DNA of 64,000 nucleotides from an uncultured Paracoccaceae bacterium. Lineage in GTDB: Bacteria > Pseudomonadota > Alphaproteobacteria > Rhodobacterales > Rhodobacteraceae. Position 1 is the stretch's first letter, and each line of letters begins with the position of its first letter. The stretch covers positions 62,001 through 126,000 of the forward strand of contig CANMPD010000004.1 in the NCBI GenBank assembly GCA_947499635.1, written 5' to 3'. The notes below the pieces were generated by a model, which was not told the DNA's origin, searched no databases, and saw nothing but the letters and a program-made list of their open reading frames with translations. Shown here one piece after another: positions 28,564-36,030 of the stretch. The position numbers were made by a program, and so were the translations under genes.

Positions 28564-28650
28564 TCAATGGTAGTCTCAATCTCGACATGGGCGGGGCCGT
28601 TGGGCGTCCAGACAACGCGGATGAGCCCATTGCCGGTTGATCTGCACGGG
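28564..28650 (-). pseudogene. higB (RelE-type toxin), 5'-truncated and frameshifted remnant
   Basis: Read on the minus strand just before higA, three frames together give a toxin-like C terminus: INRQW (28641-28627), then after a shift LIRVVWTPNGPAHVEI, then after a second shift DYH and a stop at 28564. HigB toxins end in a WT-x-GP-x-x-VEIVDYH pattern. Everything before the INRQW segment is missing. The reading is mine, by eye. Confidence 0.7.
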
Positions 28651-28720
28651 GTGTTACTCATTCTTTAGTGAAAGACAATTGTTTCTAAGTTGCCAAAAAG
28701 CAGCCATTGGTGCAGCTGCA

Positions 28721-28802
28721 GCGAACTCACACTTTGTCCGCACACCAGTCCTTCGGTCGGGGCGGTTGAACGGCAGCAGTGCGGGACAAAGTGTGAATTC
28801 GC
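28721..28802. repeat. long inverted repeat, arms of 23-24 bp
   Basis: GCGAACTCACACTTTGTCC-GCAC (28721-28743) and the reverse complement of the arm at 28779-28802 agree except for one substitution and one inserted base; the spacer is 35 bp. It lies between the toxin remnant and the BKACE gene and could fold as a hairpin in either transcript. No transposase is associated. Confidence 0.6.
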
Positions 28803-28834
28803 ACAGGCAACGAAAAGGTCTGCTTTGCAAAGTG

Positions 28835-29548
28835 CTACCGACGAAAGAGAGCTACTGCCTCAGCGACAAGTTCTGCGTTTGATGCGGCAATGGATTCGTC
28901 TTCAAAACTATTCCCGTCCTCAAGTCCTACGCGCGTAGACCATCGCCTGATCCGCGCCTTGCGCACGAAATGCCATACCGTTGAGTCAAATCCATGAAGC
29001 AGTATGGGGTGCTGTACCCCGGCTTCATTCAAGACAGCTTCGATACCATGTAGCGTCGCTTCAGCCTGTTCGAAGTCCTGCTCTTCAATTTCAAATAGGG
29101 CACGAAAGACCCTGTCACATTGCGGCAGCGACACGAAACGCTTTGCGTCTTGTACTGTAGCGATGCCCGCTTCGATACCAACGCCTTTCGCTTCAAGTAT
29201 CGAGAAAATCTCCGGGGCATCCGTCTCCGACAGGTTGACCGATGCGTAGTCCGGTAGGCTAGACCAAGCTTGGATACGTTGCCTTGTCAGAACGATGTCA
29301 TTCTCGATCCACGCCCCAGTTGATACACCAACCAGCGTGCCTGGGCAGGCGTTTCGGATGCCACGTATAAGTTCATCCACATGGATGAGGCTTTCATTTG
29401 TGTCCGGGTCGCGAGGATGGATATGCAGTTCGCCTGCTCCAGAAGAAATGCATACTTCAGCATCAGCTATCATCGCGTCGGTCGTCAAAGGCAGAGATGG
29501 GTGGTAGCCCTCAGGCCGGGCTCCGTTCATACAAGCTTGAACAATCAT
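28835..29548 (-). CDS. BKACE family (3-keto-5-aminohexanoate cleavage enzyme-like) protein
   Basis: The 237-residue protein starts MIVQACMNGARPEGYHP and has the zinc-binding motif LHIHPRDPDTNES, then GVSTGAWI and a His in LLHGFDST. This is the BKACE (DUF849) family, which cleaves beta-keto acids with acetyl-CoA; family members work on many different keto acids, so the substrate is open. It is somewhat shorter than the usual 270-300 residues but keeps the metal site. It lies alone between repeats. Confidence 0.8.
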   Translation of the reverse strand: MIVQACMNGARPEGYHPSLPLTTDAMIADAEVCISSGAGELHIHPRDPDTNESLIHVDELIRGIRNACPGTLVGVSTGAWIENDIVLTRQRIQAWSSLPDYASVNLSETDAPEIFSILEAKGVGIEAGIATVQDAKRFVSLPQCDRVFRALFEIEEQDFEQAEATLHGIEAVLNEAGVQHPILLHGFDSTVWHFVRKARIRRWSTRVGLEDGNSFEDESIAASNAELVAEAVALFRR

Positions 29549-29580
29549 CTGGTTGGCCTGCCTTTCCTTAGTCTGTCATT

Positions 29581-29615
29581 GCAGACCTTCGTGCGATGCG
29601 CAGCATTTGTCAAAG
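29581..29615. repeat. short dispersed repeat unit, copy 2
   Basis: GCAGACCTTCGTGCGATGCGCAGC and the following ATTTGTCAAAG align with 26429-26465 (GCAGACCTTACTGC ... GCAGCGAATGTCTCAAAC) in the same orientation. The two copies bracket the ABC transporter, higBA remnant and BKACE gene. Confidence 0.5.
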
Positions 29616-29909
29616 TAGGCTTCGAGTCAGGTTTGGTTGATGTTTGGGTCGGAATTGCTCGACGCGAAATGCGAAAATCCTCGAAATTTGTATCGTAAAG
29701 AGTCAAAGGCTTGCGACGTTCCACAGGTGTTGAACGTCAGATGACTTTGACCTTTGCGTCATAAATTGACCTGATCCCGTATCCTGCCCCTGTGGGCCTG
29801 TTTCGTTGATCTGACTTCCGTTTCCGAAATTCAGGGCTTATTTGAAGGTCAGACGGCGAAGCCGCCTGCTCCTGCAAATCTGCCGCGTGGCGAACGCGGA
29901 GGGGGGCGA

Positions 29910-29981
29910 GACAGGACAAATCGACAAGGTTGGTGCGGCCCGCAGCACAGCGAGGACACGGCCTTATCTATTTGTCTTGTC
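29910..29981. repeat. inverted repeat of about 12 bp around 48 bp
   Basis: GACAGGACAAAT (29910-29921) and ATTTGTCTTGTC (29970-29981) are inverse copies with one mismatch. Purpose unknown; possibly ends of a decayed element. Confidence 0.4.
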
Positions 29982-30189
29982 CAAATCCCCTGAACCAAAA
30001 CAAACGGGTGGCCCAGCGTCAGCCGGGTCTCAATATCTTCTAAGGCTGGTCAGCGGGTACTCAGACAAAGCGCGGCGAATTCTGACTGTGAGCCCAAATG
30101 TATGTACCGGCTGCTGTTCACAAGTGAGATATTGGCGTGGCTAGCGATAGTCGCTGATATGTATCCGACCTGTTTATCGGCTCGCGGGC

Positions 30190-30380
30190 CGTGGCCATTG
30201 TGGGTTACGCACGCGCCTTGATCTCATTAGTGACCAGGTCGATCATGACCATCTGGGCTCTCAGATTCTGGGGGCGTATTGTCTCCGTTCCAAGCTATTC
30301 TCCTTCGCGATCAACGGGGTGATCCAGTCCGAATACGCCTACAACGCGCTGGGGCAACAGGTAATCCGGCGGTTGCCTTA
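30190..30380 (+). pseudogene. possible Rhs/YD-repeat fragment
   Basis: A continuous frame reads through DHDHLGSQILGAYCL and then SEYAYNALGQQVIRR (about 30325-30372). The latter fits the YD-repeat pattern (Y-x-Y-D/N-x-x-G-x) of Rhs and related polymorphic toxins. It has no start and loses resemblance after RR. Only one repeat is seen, so this is a weak call; it gains some weight from the immunity-like gene beside it. Confidence 0.3.
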
Positions 30381-30965
30381 TGTGTCGTTTAGCGCGTCAT
30401 CTTCTGCGATCCAGAGCAGGAATGCGGTCTCAGCCCAACCCATCTCAACCACCCGATCTTTGTGCATCAGCACGCCGAACGCATGTTCCTGCTCCCACGC
30501 GCATGCGAACCCGTATCCAACGTAAGGGGCACCGTCTTTGCTAATCTGGTGCACATAAATCGCATCAAGACTGAGCACTTTCGACAGACCGTCAATGCTG
30601 GAAATAAGTGGCAAGTCGTCTTCATTTTCGTCGATGCGATGATCTTTGAAATAGTCCTCGCGAAACTGAGGATAGGCGCTGAGGACGGCGCTGAGCAAAG
30701 CTTGCTTTTGCATTTCATGATGGGCCGGAAGCCATGCGGCGAGGGCGATTTCTTCTGCTGTCAGCGGCGCATCATCCCGCCCCTCAGGCGCGAAGAGCAC
30801 ACCAATAGTGTCGTCATCAATAAAGTTGGTCCAAGCCGACAGCTGGATTTTGGCCAGCCATGAAGATCGGTGTCGTTGAAACTGCATAGAGTTGTCTCTG
30901 AATACGAAGCGTTGGACATGTTCACATGTCGGCGGAGATTGCCATGCACCTTCGTTTAAAGACAA
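30378..30965 (-). CDS. uncharacterised, immunity-like protein (DUF6985-like)
   Basis: The soluble 195-residue protein has no signal peptide. Its C-terminal part, YGFACAWEQEHAFGVLMHKDRVVEMGWAETAFL (in parts), resembles the EHGxGV...VVEVGxADTA pattern of small proteins found as immunity genes of polymorphic toxins. The start is uncertain: Met27 (30887) gives a chain that begins with QFQRHRSSWLAKIQLS, which fits better than 30965. It converges on the possible YD-repeat fragment, so it may be an orphan immunity gene. Function is inferred only. Confidence 0.5.
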   Translation of the reverse strand: MSLNEGAWQSPPTCEHVQRFVFRDNSMQFQRHRSSWLAKIQLSAWTNFIDDDTIGVLFAPEGRDDAPLTAEEIALAAWLPAHHEMQKQALLSAVLSAYPQFREDYFKDHRIDENEDDLPLISSIDGLSKVLSLDAIYVHQISKDGAPYVGYGFACAWEQEHAFGVLMHKDRVVEMGWAETAFLLWIAEDDALNDT

Positions 30966-31014
30966 GGCGGTCGAATGTCACTCAACCAGCGCGTCCAGCA
31001 GCAACGGTGCGCAG

Positions 31015-32154
31015 TTAGGTCCTTCCGCGTATGCTGGGCGCTGTGAGATAGTGCCCATACCGTAACGACGTCCGCGACCTGAGGAATGCTGCAATTGCGT
31101 CACGCTTCATGTAAATTGCCCAATCTAGCGCTGTGGCTCCATGATGAATATCTTCGATACTCAAATCGGCGCTCCCTTCCACCAGCGCCACAACTGTATC
31201 GAACTCATTACTCGCGACTGCTGAGTGAAGCGGGGTGCAATGGCTATGACCACCGGGGGGATTGTATTGATCAGGATCCGCACCCGCAGCAAGCAGGGTG
31301 GTGACGATCTTGGAACGTCCAGCATTGGCGGAAAGGGACAAGGCCAACTGCAAATCATCGCTATGACCACCTTTGATAAGACGCGCGACAGCGTCCGCGT
31401 CGCCGAGTGTAGCAGCTGCAGTTAAGGACAATGGCGCACCGCATTGTAGTAGCACGCGGGCGGCATCAAATTCGAGATGGGCCAACGCAGTATGCATTGC
31501 CGTCGCAGGATCAGCCCCATAGCGGCATAGCAGTTTGATAAGATCGGCCTGTACGCCACATTCACGGCATATCCGCCCCGAAGCAGCCAACCCAATTGTT
31601 TCATTCAAAGCCATTTGGTTGGTCTTGGCACCCGCTTCCAGCAGAATTTCCGCGATCCGCACAGCATTTTTCGGCATCACTTCGTTTCGGAAGGGATTCT
31701 CAGGCAAGAACTCCAGAAGTGTCGGGTTGGAGAAATAGTTCCCGCCCTCGAAATGGGCTGTTTCGCGAATGAGGTCGGGGTGTTTTGCAAGATGCTGCAC
31801 CAATCTGGCCTCGTCGCCATCATCCATGAAATCAAGTGCTTGCTTGAACAGGCCGTCCGGCAAACGATCATTATGTGAAAGTTGTACGTCTTTGTTCTGC
31901 TTCTCGGCCAGAACTGTCTTCAATCGTGGCCAACTGGCGTAGCCGTACTCTCGTGCGATCGAAAGCAACGCATCACTCAGGCTAAATGTCTGTGAGTACA
32001 TCTCGATGTCAGGAAAACCTGTAAACTTAGGGTGGAACTCTCGAATCCGCTGAAATGCATCTTTTTCGCCAGCGCGAAAATCGCGCATAAGGTCTTTTGC
32101 TTGATGCTTCAAATGATCAAGACTGGCAGAATTAGGGAGCCATTTTGTCGGCAT
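31015..32154 (-). CDS. ankyrin-repeat protein
   Basis: The 379-residue protein has an N-terminal helical region (LDHLKHQAKDLMRDF, AREYGYASWPRLK) common to a family of bacterial ankyrin proteins, then ankyrin repeats from about residue 160: VRIAEILLEAGAKTN, DLIKLLCRYGADPATAM, FDAARVLLQCGAPLSL, SKIVTTLLAAGADPD, THxxA variants such as TPLHSAVASNEFDTVVALV (in parts). It probably binds protein partners; no target is evident. No signal peptide or membrane helix. Confidence 0.82.
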   Translation of the reverse strand: MPTKWLPNSASLDHLKHQAKDLMRDFRAGEKDAFQRIREFHPKFTGFPDIEMYSQTFSLSDALLSIAREYGYASWPRLKTVLAEKQNKDVQLSHNDRLPDGLFKQALDFMDDGDEARLVQHLAKHPDLIRETAHFEGGNYFSNPTLLEFLPENPFRNEVMPKNAVRIAEILLEAGAKTNQMALNETIGLAASGRICRECGVQADLIKLLCRYGADPATAMHTALAHLEFDAARVLLQCGAPLSLTAAATLGDADAVARLIKGGHSDDLQLALSLSANAGRSKIVTTLLAAGADPDQYNPPGGHSHCTPLHSAVASNEFDTVVALVEGSADLSIEDIHHGATALDWAIYMKRDAIAAFLRSRTSLRYGHYLTAPSIRGRT

Positions 32155-32522
32155 GGAACTTTCCTCTTTAATGGCAAAATACCTACATCATTCGCCAAAG
32201 GTCAGTTCATCTGACTTGCTTCGTGAGGAGTGGGCTTCTGTCCTTTCCGTAGGCTGGGTGCGCCTCCAAGCGCCACTCCCGCGTAACATAAGCGATCCGA
32301 GCCGACAAGCTTGGGCAAACAAGAATCGGACCTAGCCCGCTGTTTTGCGAAGGTCGGAAATGTCCGCATTGCGGTCATTGACAGCACGTGGCGTAGAGGG
32401 CGGCTATTCACAATGAGGAAGAATAGTTTGACCTGAAATCAAACGGTTTGAAAGCTCTTCGCTAGCGACGTTTGTGGTTATCTAACGCCGCCGAGAAGTG
32501 TCCTTTTTGCCATGCGCATGAG
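32155..32522. other. gap between the ankyrin gene and mobA, with repeat pieces
   Basis: No gene seen. TGCGAAGGTCGGAAATGTCC at 32346-32365 resembles parts of the dispersed unit at 26389-26409 (its reverse complement has TGCGAAGGTCCG). The rest shows nothing recognisable. Confidence 0.4.
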
Positions 32523-33824
32523 TTACAATCCGAGATCTGGGATTGGTGAGATTTCGTTGTCTTGGCTTTTTGTCAATTTACTACGTCGACGTTTGGGCAA
32601 TGTTTGTGGTTCAGAAAGGCGTTTGATCAAGGCATCCCGGTCCATTTTTATTTCTTGGACCAGACCAAACGCGCCTTTTCTGAGCTGGCTACGTTGTTGC
32701 TCCAGTGCAAAGCGCTCCGACAGTTGTACCGTTCTTAGTTCATCTACTTGGCGGCGGTCGCGCTCCAATGCTTCAAGCGCCTGATGTGCGTTTTCTTTGG
32801 CAATGGTCTGGCGTTTTCCTGTGAGGCGCTGCCAGATTCCCACAAGACCAGACCTATAACGCTGCTGCCGGGCTTGAGCTTCCCTCTTCCAGCGTGACGC
32901 CTGACCTTGAGTTAGCGCGGCTCGTTCGGATCGGTGGTTTGCGATCATTGCCTTGCGTTCTTGTTCTAGCTGCTGACATTGCTGAGACAAGCCTTCCCGA
33001 ACTTCGCCCGCCATTTTGCGGAACTGCGTGCGCAGTGCTTGCTGATGTTGCTCCAGGGCTTCTGAAACACTGCGTAGCTTGCTGGGATCTCCCAGACGTG
33101 CCCTGATGTCTTTCGCTTTAAGTCCGGTCGCGCGCGCGGCGGTAAACACTTCGCCATCATGACAAACAATGACATGTCCACGCTGATCTCCGCGGGCAAG
33201 CAAATAGCCATGATCCGCAAGCGCGGTTTCGAAACTTGCCATGTCGTCGCTTACTGCCCAACACTGTTGGATCAACGCCTTTTGATCAATTGCATTTTTG
33301 CCACGTCGCTTGGCAGCTTGCCATTCCGCCAACGTGACATTGGTGGGCGACTTGAGACGTCTGTCTCTCAATCCATTTGGCATCTTCCATTGGTTTTCGA
33401 AGAAAAGTTCACGCGACAGGTTCTGCATACGATTTTTAAAATGCGGCAAGTTGATTGCTGTCATGCTCTGTGCATCGATGCGGGAGAAGACGGCATGTGC
33501 ATGACGACGACCGTCTTTTTCGTGAAAGATCACCACATGTGGCTGATCGAGAAGCCCGTTTGCCTTGGCGAGCCGGGCAATTGCATCTTCAAAAGTTGCA
33601 ATGCTTGGCCGTTCCTCTGGCGGTGGCGACAGGCTGACTGAGAAAAACGGCTGATGGCATCTGGTGCCCTTTGAAATCGCTTCGATTTCGTCAAAGGCCT
33701 CGGCGACACTGTCTCCGAGAAATCCGACAACCGCATGGACTTCTACGTGGTCATTGTCGTCAGCGTTCATCAGATGGCGGGTCAACTGACACCCATGCCC
33801 GCGCTGGCTGCCTTTCAGGATCAT
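32523..33824 (-). CDS. MobA-type relaxase
   Basis: The 433-residue protein begins MILKGSQRGHGCQL as do many alphaproteobacterial relaxase/mobilization nucleases and has a histidine cluster in VVIFHEKDGRRHAHAVFSRID (in parts; about residues 98-118) that fits the metal-binding HxH of the MobA/VirD2 fold. The C-terminal half (about 260-430) is a long basic coiled coil. The first tyrosine occurs only near residue 208, so the usual N-terminal tyrosine nucleophile is absent. It overlaps mobC by 4 bp. It would nick oriT and pilot the strand in conjugation. Confidence 0.85.
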   Translation of the reverse strand: MILKGSQRGHGCQLTRHLMNADDNDHVEVHAVVGFLGDSVAEAFDEIEAISKGTRCHQPFFSVSLSPPPEERPSIATFEDAIARLAKANGLLDQPHVVIFHEKDGRRHAHAVFSRIDAQSMTAINLPHFKNRMQNLSRELFFENQWKMPNGLRDRRLKSPTNVTLAEWQAAKRRGKNAIDQKALIQQCWAVSDDMASFETALADHGYLLARGDQRGHVIVCHDGEVFTAARATGLKAKDIRARLGDPSKLRSVSEALEQHQQALRTQFRKMAGEVREGLSQQCQQLEQERKAMIANHRSERAALTQGQASRWKREAQARQQRYRSGLVGIWQRLTGKRQTIAKENAHQALEALERDRRQVDELRTVQLSERFALEQQRSQLRKGAFGLVQEIKMDRDALIKRLSEPQTLPKRRRSKLTKSQDNEISPIPDLGL

Positions 33825-34183
33825 CGTTTTTGACCTATGGCTTGCATCAAAAGACAACGGATCTCGCACAACATCTCGTGGCATTCTAACAGTGCCGTGA
33901 GTTCTGCGTCGTTTGCATCGAGAACCCCATGATCCACCTGTCGCGCCACAGTTTTAAACTCCGCCACCAATCGATGTTGACCGAGGCGCGCAAGAATTAC
34001 AGCTGCTGCTTTGGCATCAATCCCAACCCGACGTTGGGTCTTTATACGGCGTTGAGAGGCTTCCTGAAAAATGAGGTCGCGCAGAAAAACGCTGATAGGT
34101 TCATCTCCCGCTTTCTTCTGAATCAAGGCAAACTCATCCGGCTTGAACCGGATGGTGATGCGATGACTTTGAGAAGATGACAT
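33821..34183 (-). CDS. MobC-like relaxosome protein
   Basis: The 120-residue protein has a ribbon-helix-helix-like start (SHRITIRFKPDEFALIQKKAG) and the MobC-type middle LARLGQHRLVAEFKTVARQVDHG (in parts). Such proteins bind oriT and help the relaxase. The chosen ATG (34183) starts MSSSQSHR; the frame extends 26 codons upstream over a hairpin. It is translationally coupled to the relaxase gene by ATGA. Confidence 0.8.
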   Translation of the reverse strand: MSSSQSHRITIRFKPDEFALIQKKAGDEPISVFLRDLIFQEASQRRIKTQRRVGIDAKAAAVILARLGQHRLVAEFKTVARQVDHGVLDANDAELTALLECHEMLCEIRCLLMQAIGQKR

Positions 34184-34206
34184 GAGGGAAAGCGGCTCCA
34201 ACAGAA

Positions 34207-34234
34207 AACCCGCCGCTCGAAATGAGGGCGGGTT
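34207..34234. repeat. hairpin upstream of mobC
   Basis: AACCCGCC (34207-34214) pairs with GGCGGGTT (34227-34234). On the minus strand it is followed by TTCTG, so it could be a weak terminator of the upstream fragment, or a part of the transfer origin region. Confidence 0.45.
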
Positions 34235-34260
34235 GATAGAAGTGTGCAAAGTTAAGAGCA

Positions 34261-34410
34261 TTAGTCTGGGTGCAAGCCGGGGCTTTCATCCTGCGACAGC
34301 GAACTATCCACAGATGGATGTGGCAGTGCGGTCAAAACCTGTTCCCAACGCGCCAATTCTGTGAAAAGTTCATCCAAACGGTTTGGATCAGCTCCCAGCT
34401 GCTCCGCCAC
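34261..34410 (-). pseudogene. 49-codon frame upstream of mobC, probably the 3' end of a lost gene
   Basis: A frame from GTG (34410) to TAA (34261) reads VAEQLGADPNRLDELFTELA and onwards to DESPGLHPD. The amphipathic, codon-balanced sequence looks like the tail of a real protein in the mob operon. A stop precedes the GTG directly, and no good ribosome-binding site is present, so it is likely a fragment cut at about 34410. Not recognised. Confidence 0.35.
34287..34294 (+). other. candidate nic site (IncP-like) of oriT
   Basis: CATCCTGC matches the YATCCTG/Y nic consensus of IncP-type (MOBP) transfer origins. It lies about 100 bp upstream of mobC, the usual place for oriT. An 8-base match can arise by chance, and the flanking inverted repeat expected at oriT is not clear. 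Confidence 0.25.
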
Positions 34411-34445
34411 CTATCATTTTTATTCAGTTCTGTTGGTACTCATTC

Positions 34446-34467
34446 AACCCCTTATGGGGCTGTTTTT
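34446..34467 (+). terminator. terminator-like hairpin before the integrase remnant
   Basis: ACCCC-TTAT-GGGG (stem 34448-34451 with 34456-34459) is followed by CTGTTTTTG. Short stem, so moderate support. Confidence 0.4.
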
Positions 34468-34555
34468 GTTGGTCTATCTGTATTCGTTGTTGCTTTTCAT
34501 TTCTCTTCGATTAGGCTCGTTTGTATTCATTGCGTGGTAGGAATTGTGGTATTTC

Positions 34556-34672
34556 ATGGCTGCTCTGAGTGGAAAGCTGACGAAAAATCTGGTCCGAACC
34601 CTCGGCCCCGGTCGCCATGGCGACGGGAGCGGTTTGTATCTTGTGGTTGATCCGTCGGGCGCGAGCGGCGTG
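34556..34672 (+). pseudogene. tyrosine integrase, N-terminal fragment
   Basis: From an ATG at 34556, 39 codons match the start of phage-type integrases: LSGKLTKNLVRTLGPGRHGD and GSGLYLVVDPSGAS. The match then stops abruptly; the next bases are the antisense of a serine recombinase. The C-terminal part resumes at 34815. Confidence 0.75.
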
Positions 34673-34812
34673 CCACAGTCTTCGCAGCAAACAAACCCAT
34701 GCAATGGGAAATCCGCATTGATATCTTTGCGTGCAGGCGCGCGGGCTCCATCTTTGATTTTCTTTTGAATGGTTTCAAAAGTCTCTAGCGACACCAATCC
34801 CTCATGGTGGCC
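34667..34812 (-). pseudogene. serine recombinase fragment inserted in the integrase gene
   Basis: On the minus strand EGLVSLETFETIQKKIKDGA, ARAPARKDINADFPLHGFV and CCEDCGTPL form the recombinase-domain and zinc-ribbon start of a large serine recombinase. It is homologous in position to, but different from, the copy at 23178-24703. Both ends are broken. Confidence 0.75.
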
Positions 34813-34814
34813 TT

Positions 34815-35072
34815 TTCACCATCCTGACAGCCTGCCGCACGTCTGAGGTGTTGGATATGACTTGGGGCGAGCTGGACCTAGAACAAAAGCTTTGGGTGAT
34901 ACCAGAGGACCGCATGAAGGGTGGGGTTCAGCATCGGGTGCCGCTGACTGACGGAATGCTGCGTATCCTTGAATCTCAAAAGGCGATGGCATCCATCTAT
35001 GTATTCGAGGGGTAAAAGTGCCACCGCCCGCTGTTAAATGTGTCCATGCTGATGCTTTACGTAGCATTGCTC
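34815..35072 (+). pseudogene. tyrosine integrase, C-terminal fragment with a nonsense codon
   Basis: FTILTACRTSEVLDMTWGEL, EDRMKGGVQHRVPLTD and IYVFEG match the catalytic domain (first Arg in ACRTSEV). A TAA at 35013-35015 stands where relatives have EGQK, and the same frame then continues CHRPLLNVSMLML. After about 35055 resemblance ends before the HxxR and Tyr motifs. The integrase is dead. Confidence 0.75.
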
Positions 35073-35515
35073 AGTGGCACCGCGAAAATTAAGCGAAGCG
35101 AGACATTACTCCAGCGCATGTTGCCAAATTTGCTCGACCAGAGACTTCATATATCGGAGCGCTTATGGCCAATATGAGATGGCTTGCGGCAGTTGCCGAA
35201 CGCAAAGGTAAATTTTGCCATCATTGTGTAGTAATAGAGCGTACCTGATATTAACGAGCACCCGTCACATGAAAGACTGCATTGCTGGAGAGAGGGACGT
35301 GGTTGCGTTGTCCGGGCTTCATCCCTTCCAAAGGTATTGCATCAAGGCTTAAGGTTGCAGGCTGGCATCCTGATCCGAAGTTGAGACACGTGCATAACCA
35401 AATTTCATGCAGGTATTTTGCAACAGGGTTTTGCGACAGCCAACCCCTTGAAATCATTCACCCACAGAAAGTGTTGCAAAACCGTTCCGTTTCAAGACGG
35501 GGCACTTCCGTTATG
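35073..35515. other. decayed sequence, right part of the island
   Basis: No gene recognised. A 68-codon frame on the minus strand (35251-35457) matches nothing I know. The stretch carries an inverted repeat at 35416-35482. Confidence 0.4.
35416..35482. repeat. 10-bp inverted repeat TTTTGCAACA / TGTTGCAAAA
   Basis: TTTTGCAACA at 35416-35425 and its exact reverse complement at 35473-35482, 47 bp apart; a related TTTTGCGACA lies at 35430-35439. Could be ends of a small decayed element. Confidence 0.45.
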
Positions 35516-36013
35516 TCAATCAGCAATCCTGCTAAGGATACGGTCAACAAACCAAGGAGGTTCTGGAGGAATTGCCGCATCTTCGACATTGAACTCAGGA
35601 ATACGATCTAGCTCATTTCCGAGTGAGTACTGGCACCATATTCTGTAGTCAGTACGTCCAAGAATTATTTGGAATCTTGCCGACACTGTATCGGTGGAAC
35701 AGCTCAGGTGGTAATAAGCTTGGTCGAGCTCTGGTTGATCGGGGCTGGCGTTAATTATTTGTTCATCAACTTTCGCTTCCGAGAAACACATTTCAGTCGC
35801 TGACTGTGTATCTTCTATCGACGATTGGTCGAATTGGGTGGCCAATGAGGATGGATTACATTTGGGTAAATCTCCCGCATGCACCCAATTTTCAATTATC
35901 AAACGCTCTCGATCTGGAAAACGAGCTATCTGGGAATATGAAACAACAGTATCGGCTACAAACAGGGCGGCCACAATAGACGTGGCAACATATAGTAACT
36001 TCCTAAATTTCAT
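35516..36013 (-). CDS. uncharacterised exported or membrane-anchored protein
   Basis: The 165-residue protein has an N-terminal hydrophobic segment (KLLYVATSIVAALFVADTVV) acting as a signal peptide or anchor. Three of its cysteines (KCNP, EMCFSEA, LSCSTD) and one in IWCQYS could form disulfides in the periplasm. No family recognised. It lies 17 bp after the unknown gene at 36031-36378 in the same direction, a probable two-gene unit at the edge of the island. Confidence 0.55.
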   Translation of the reverse strand: MKFRKLLYVATSIVAALFVADTVVSYSQIARFPDRERLIIENWVHAGDLPKCNPSSLATQFDQSSIEDTQSATEMCFSEAKVDEQIINASPDQPELDQAYYHLSCSTDTVSARFQIILGRTDYRIWCQYSLGNELDRIPEFNVEDAAIPPEPPWFVDRILSRIAD

Positions 36014-36030
36014 GATGCTTAATAATTACC

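Larger units (their letters stand above)
29549..30189. other. gene-free stretch in the island with repeats
   Basis: No convincing gene. It contains a repeat copy at 29581-29615 and an inverted repeat at 29910-29981, both listed. The GC-rich stretch 29850-29980 has small open frames on both strands that match nothing recognisable; it may be the remnant of a lost insertion. Confidence 0.4.

Noticed and set aside
32523-34183. A complete conjugation system
   Set aside because: Only MobA and MobC are present; there is no coupling protein, type IV secretion or replication gene, so it is at most mobilisable.
34270-34650. 126-codon plus-strand frame
   Set aside because: It runs across the mob fragment, a terminator and the integrase start in another frame, with no family similarity.
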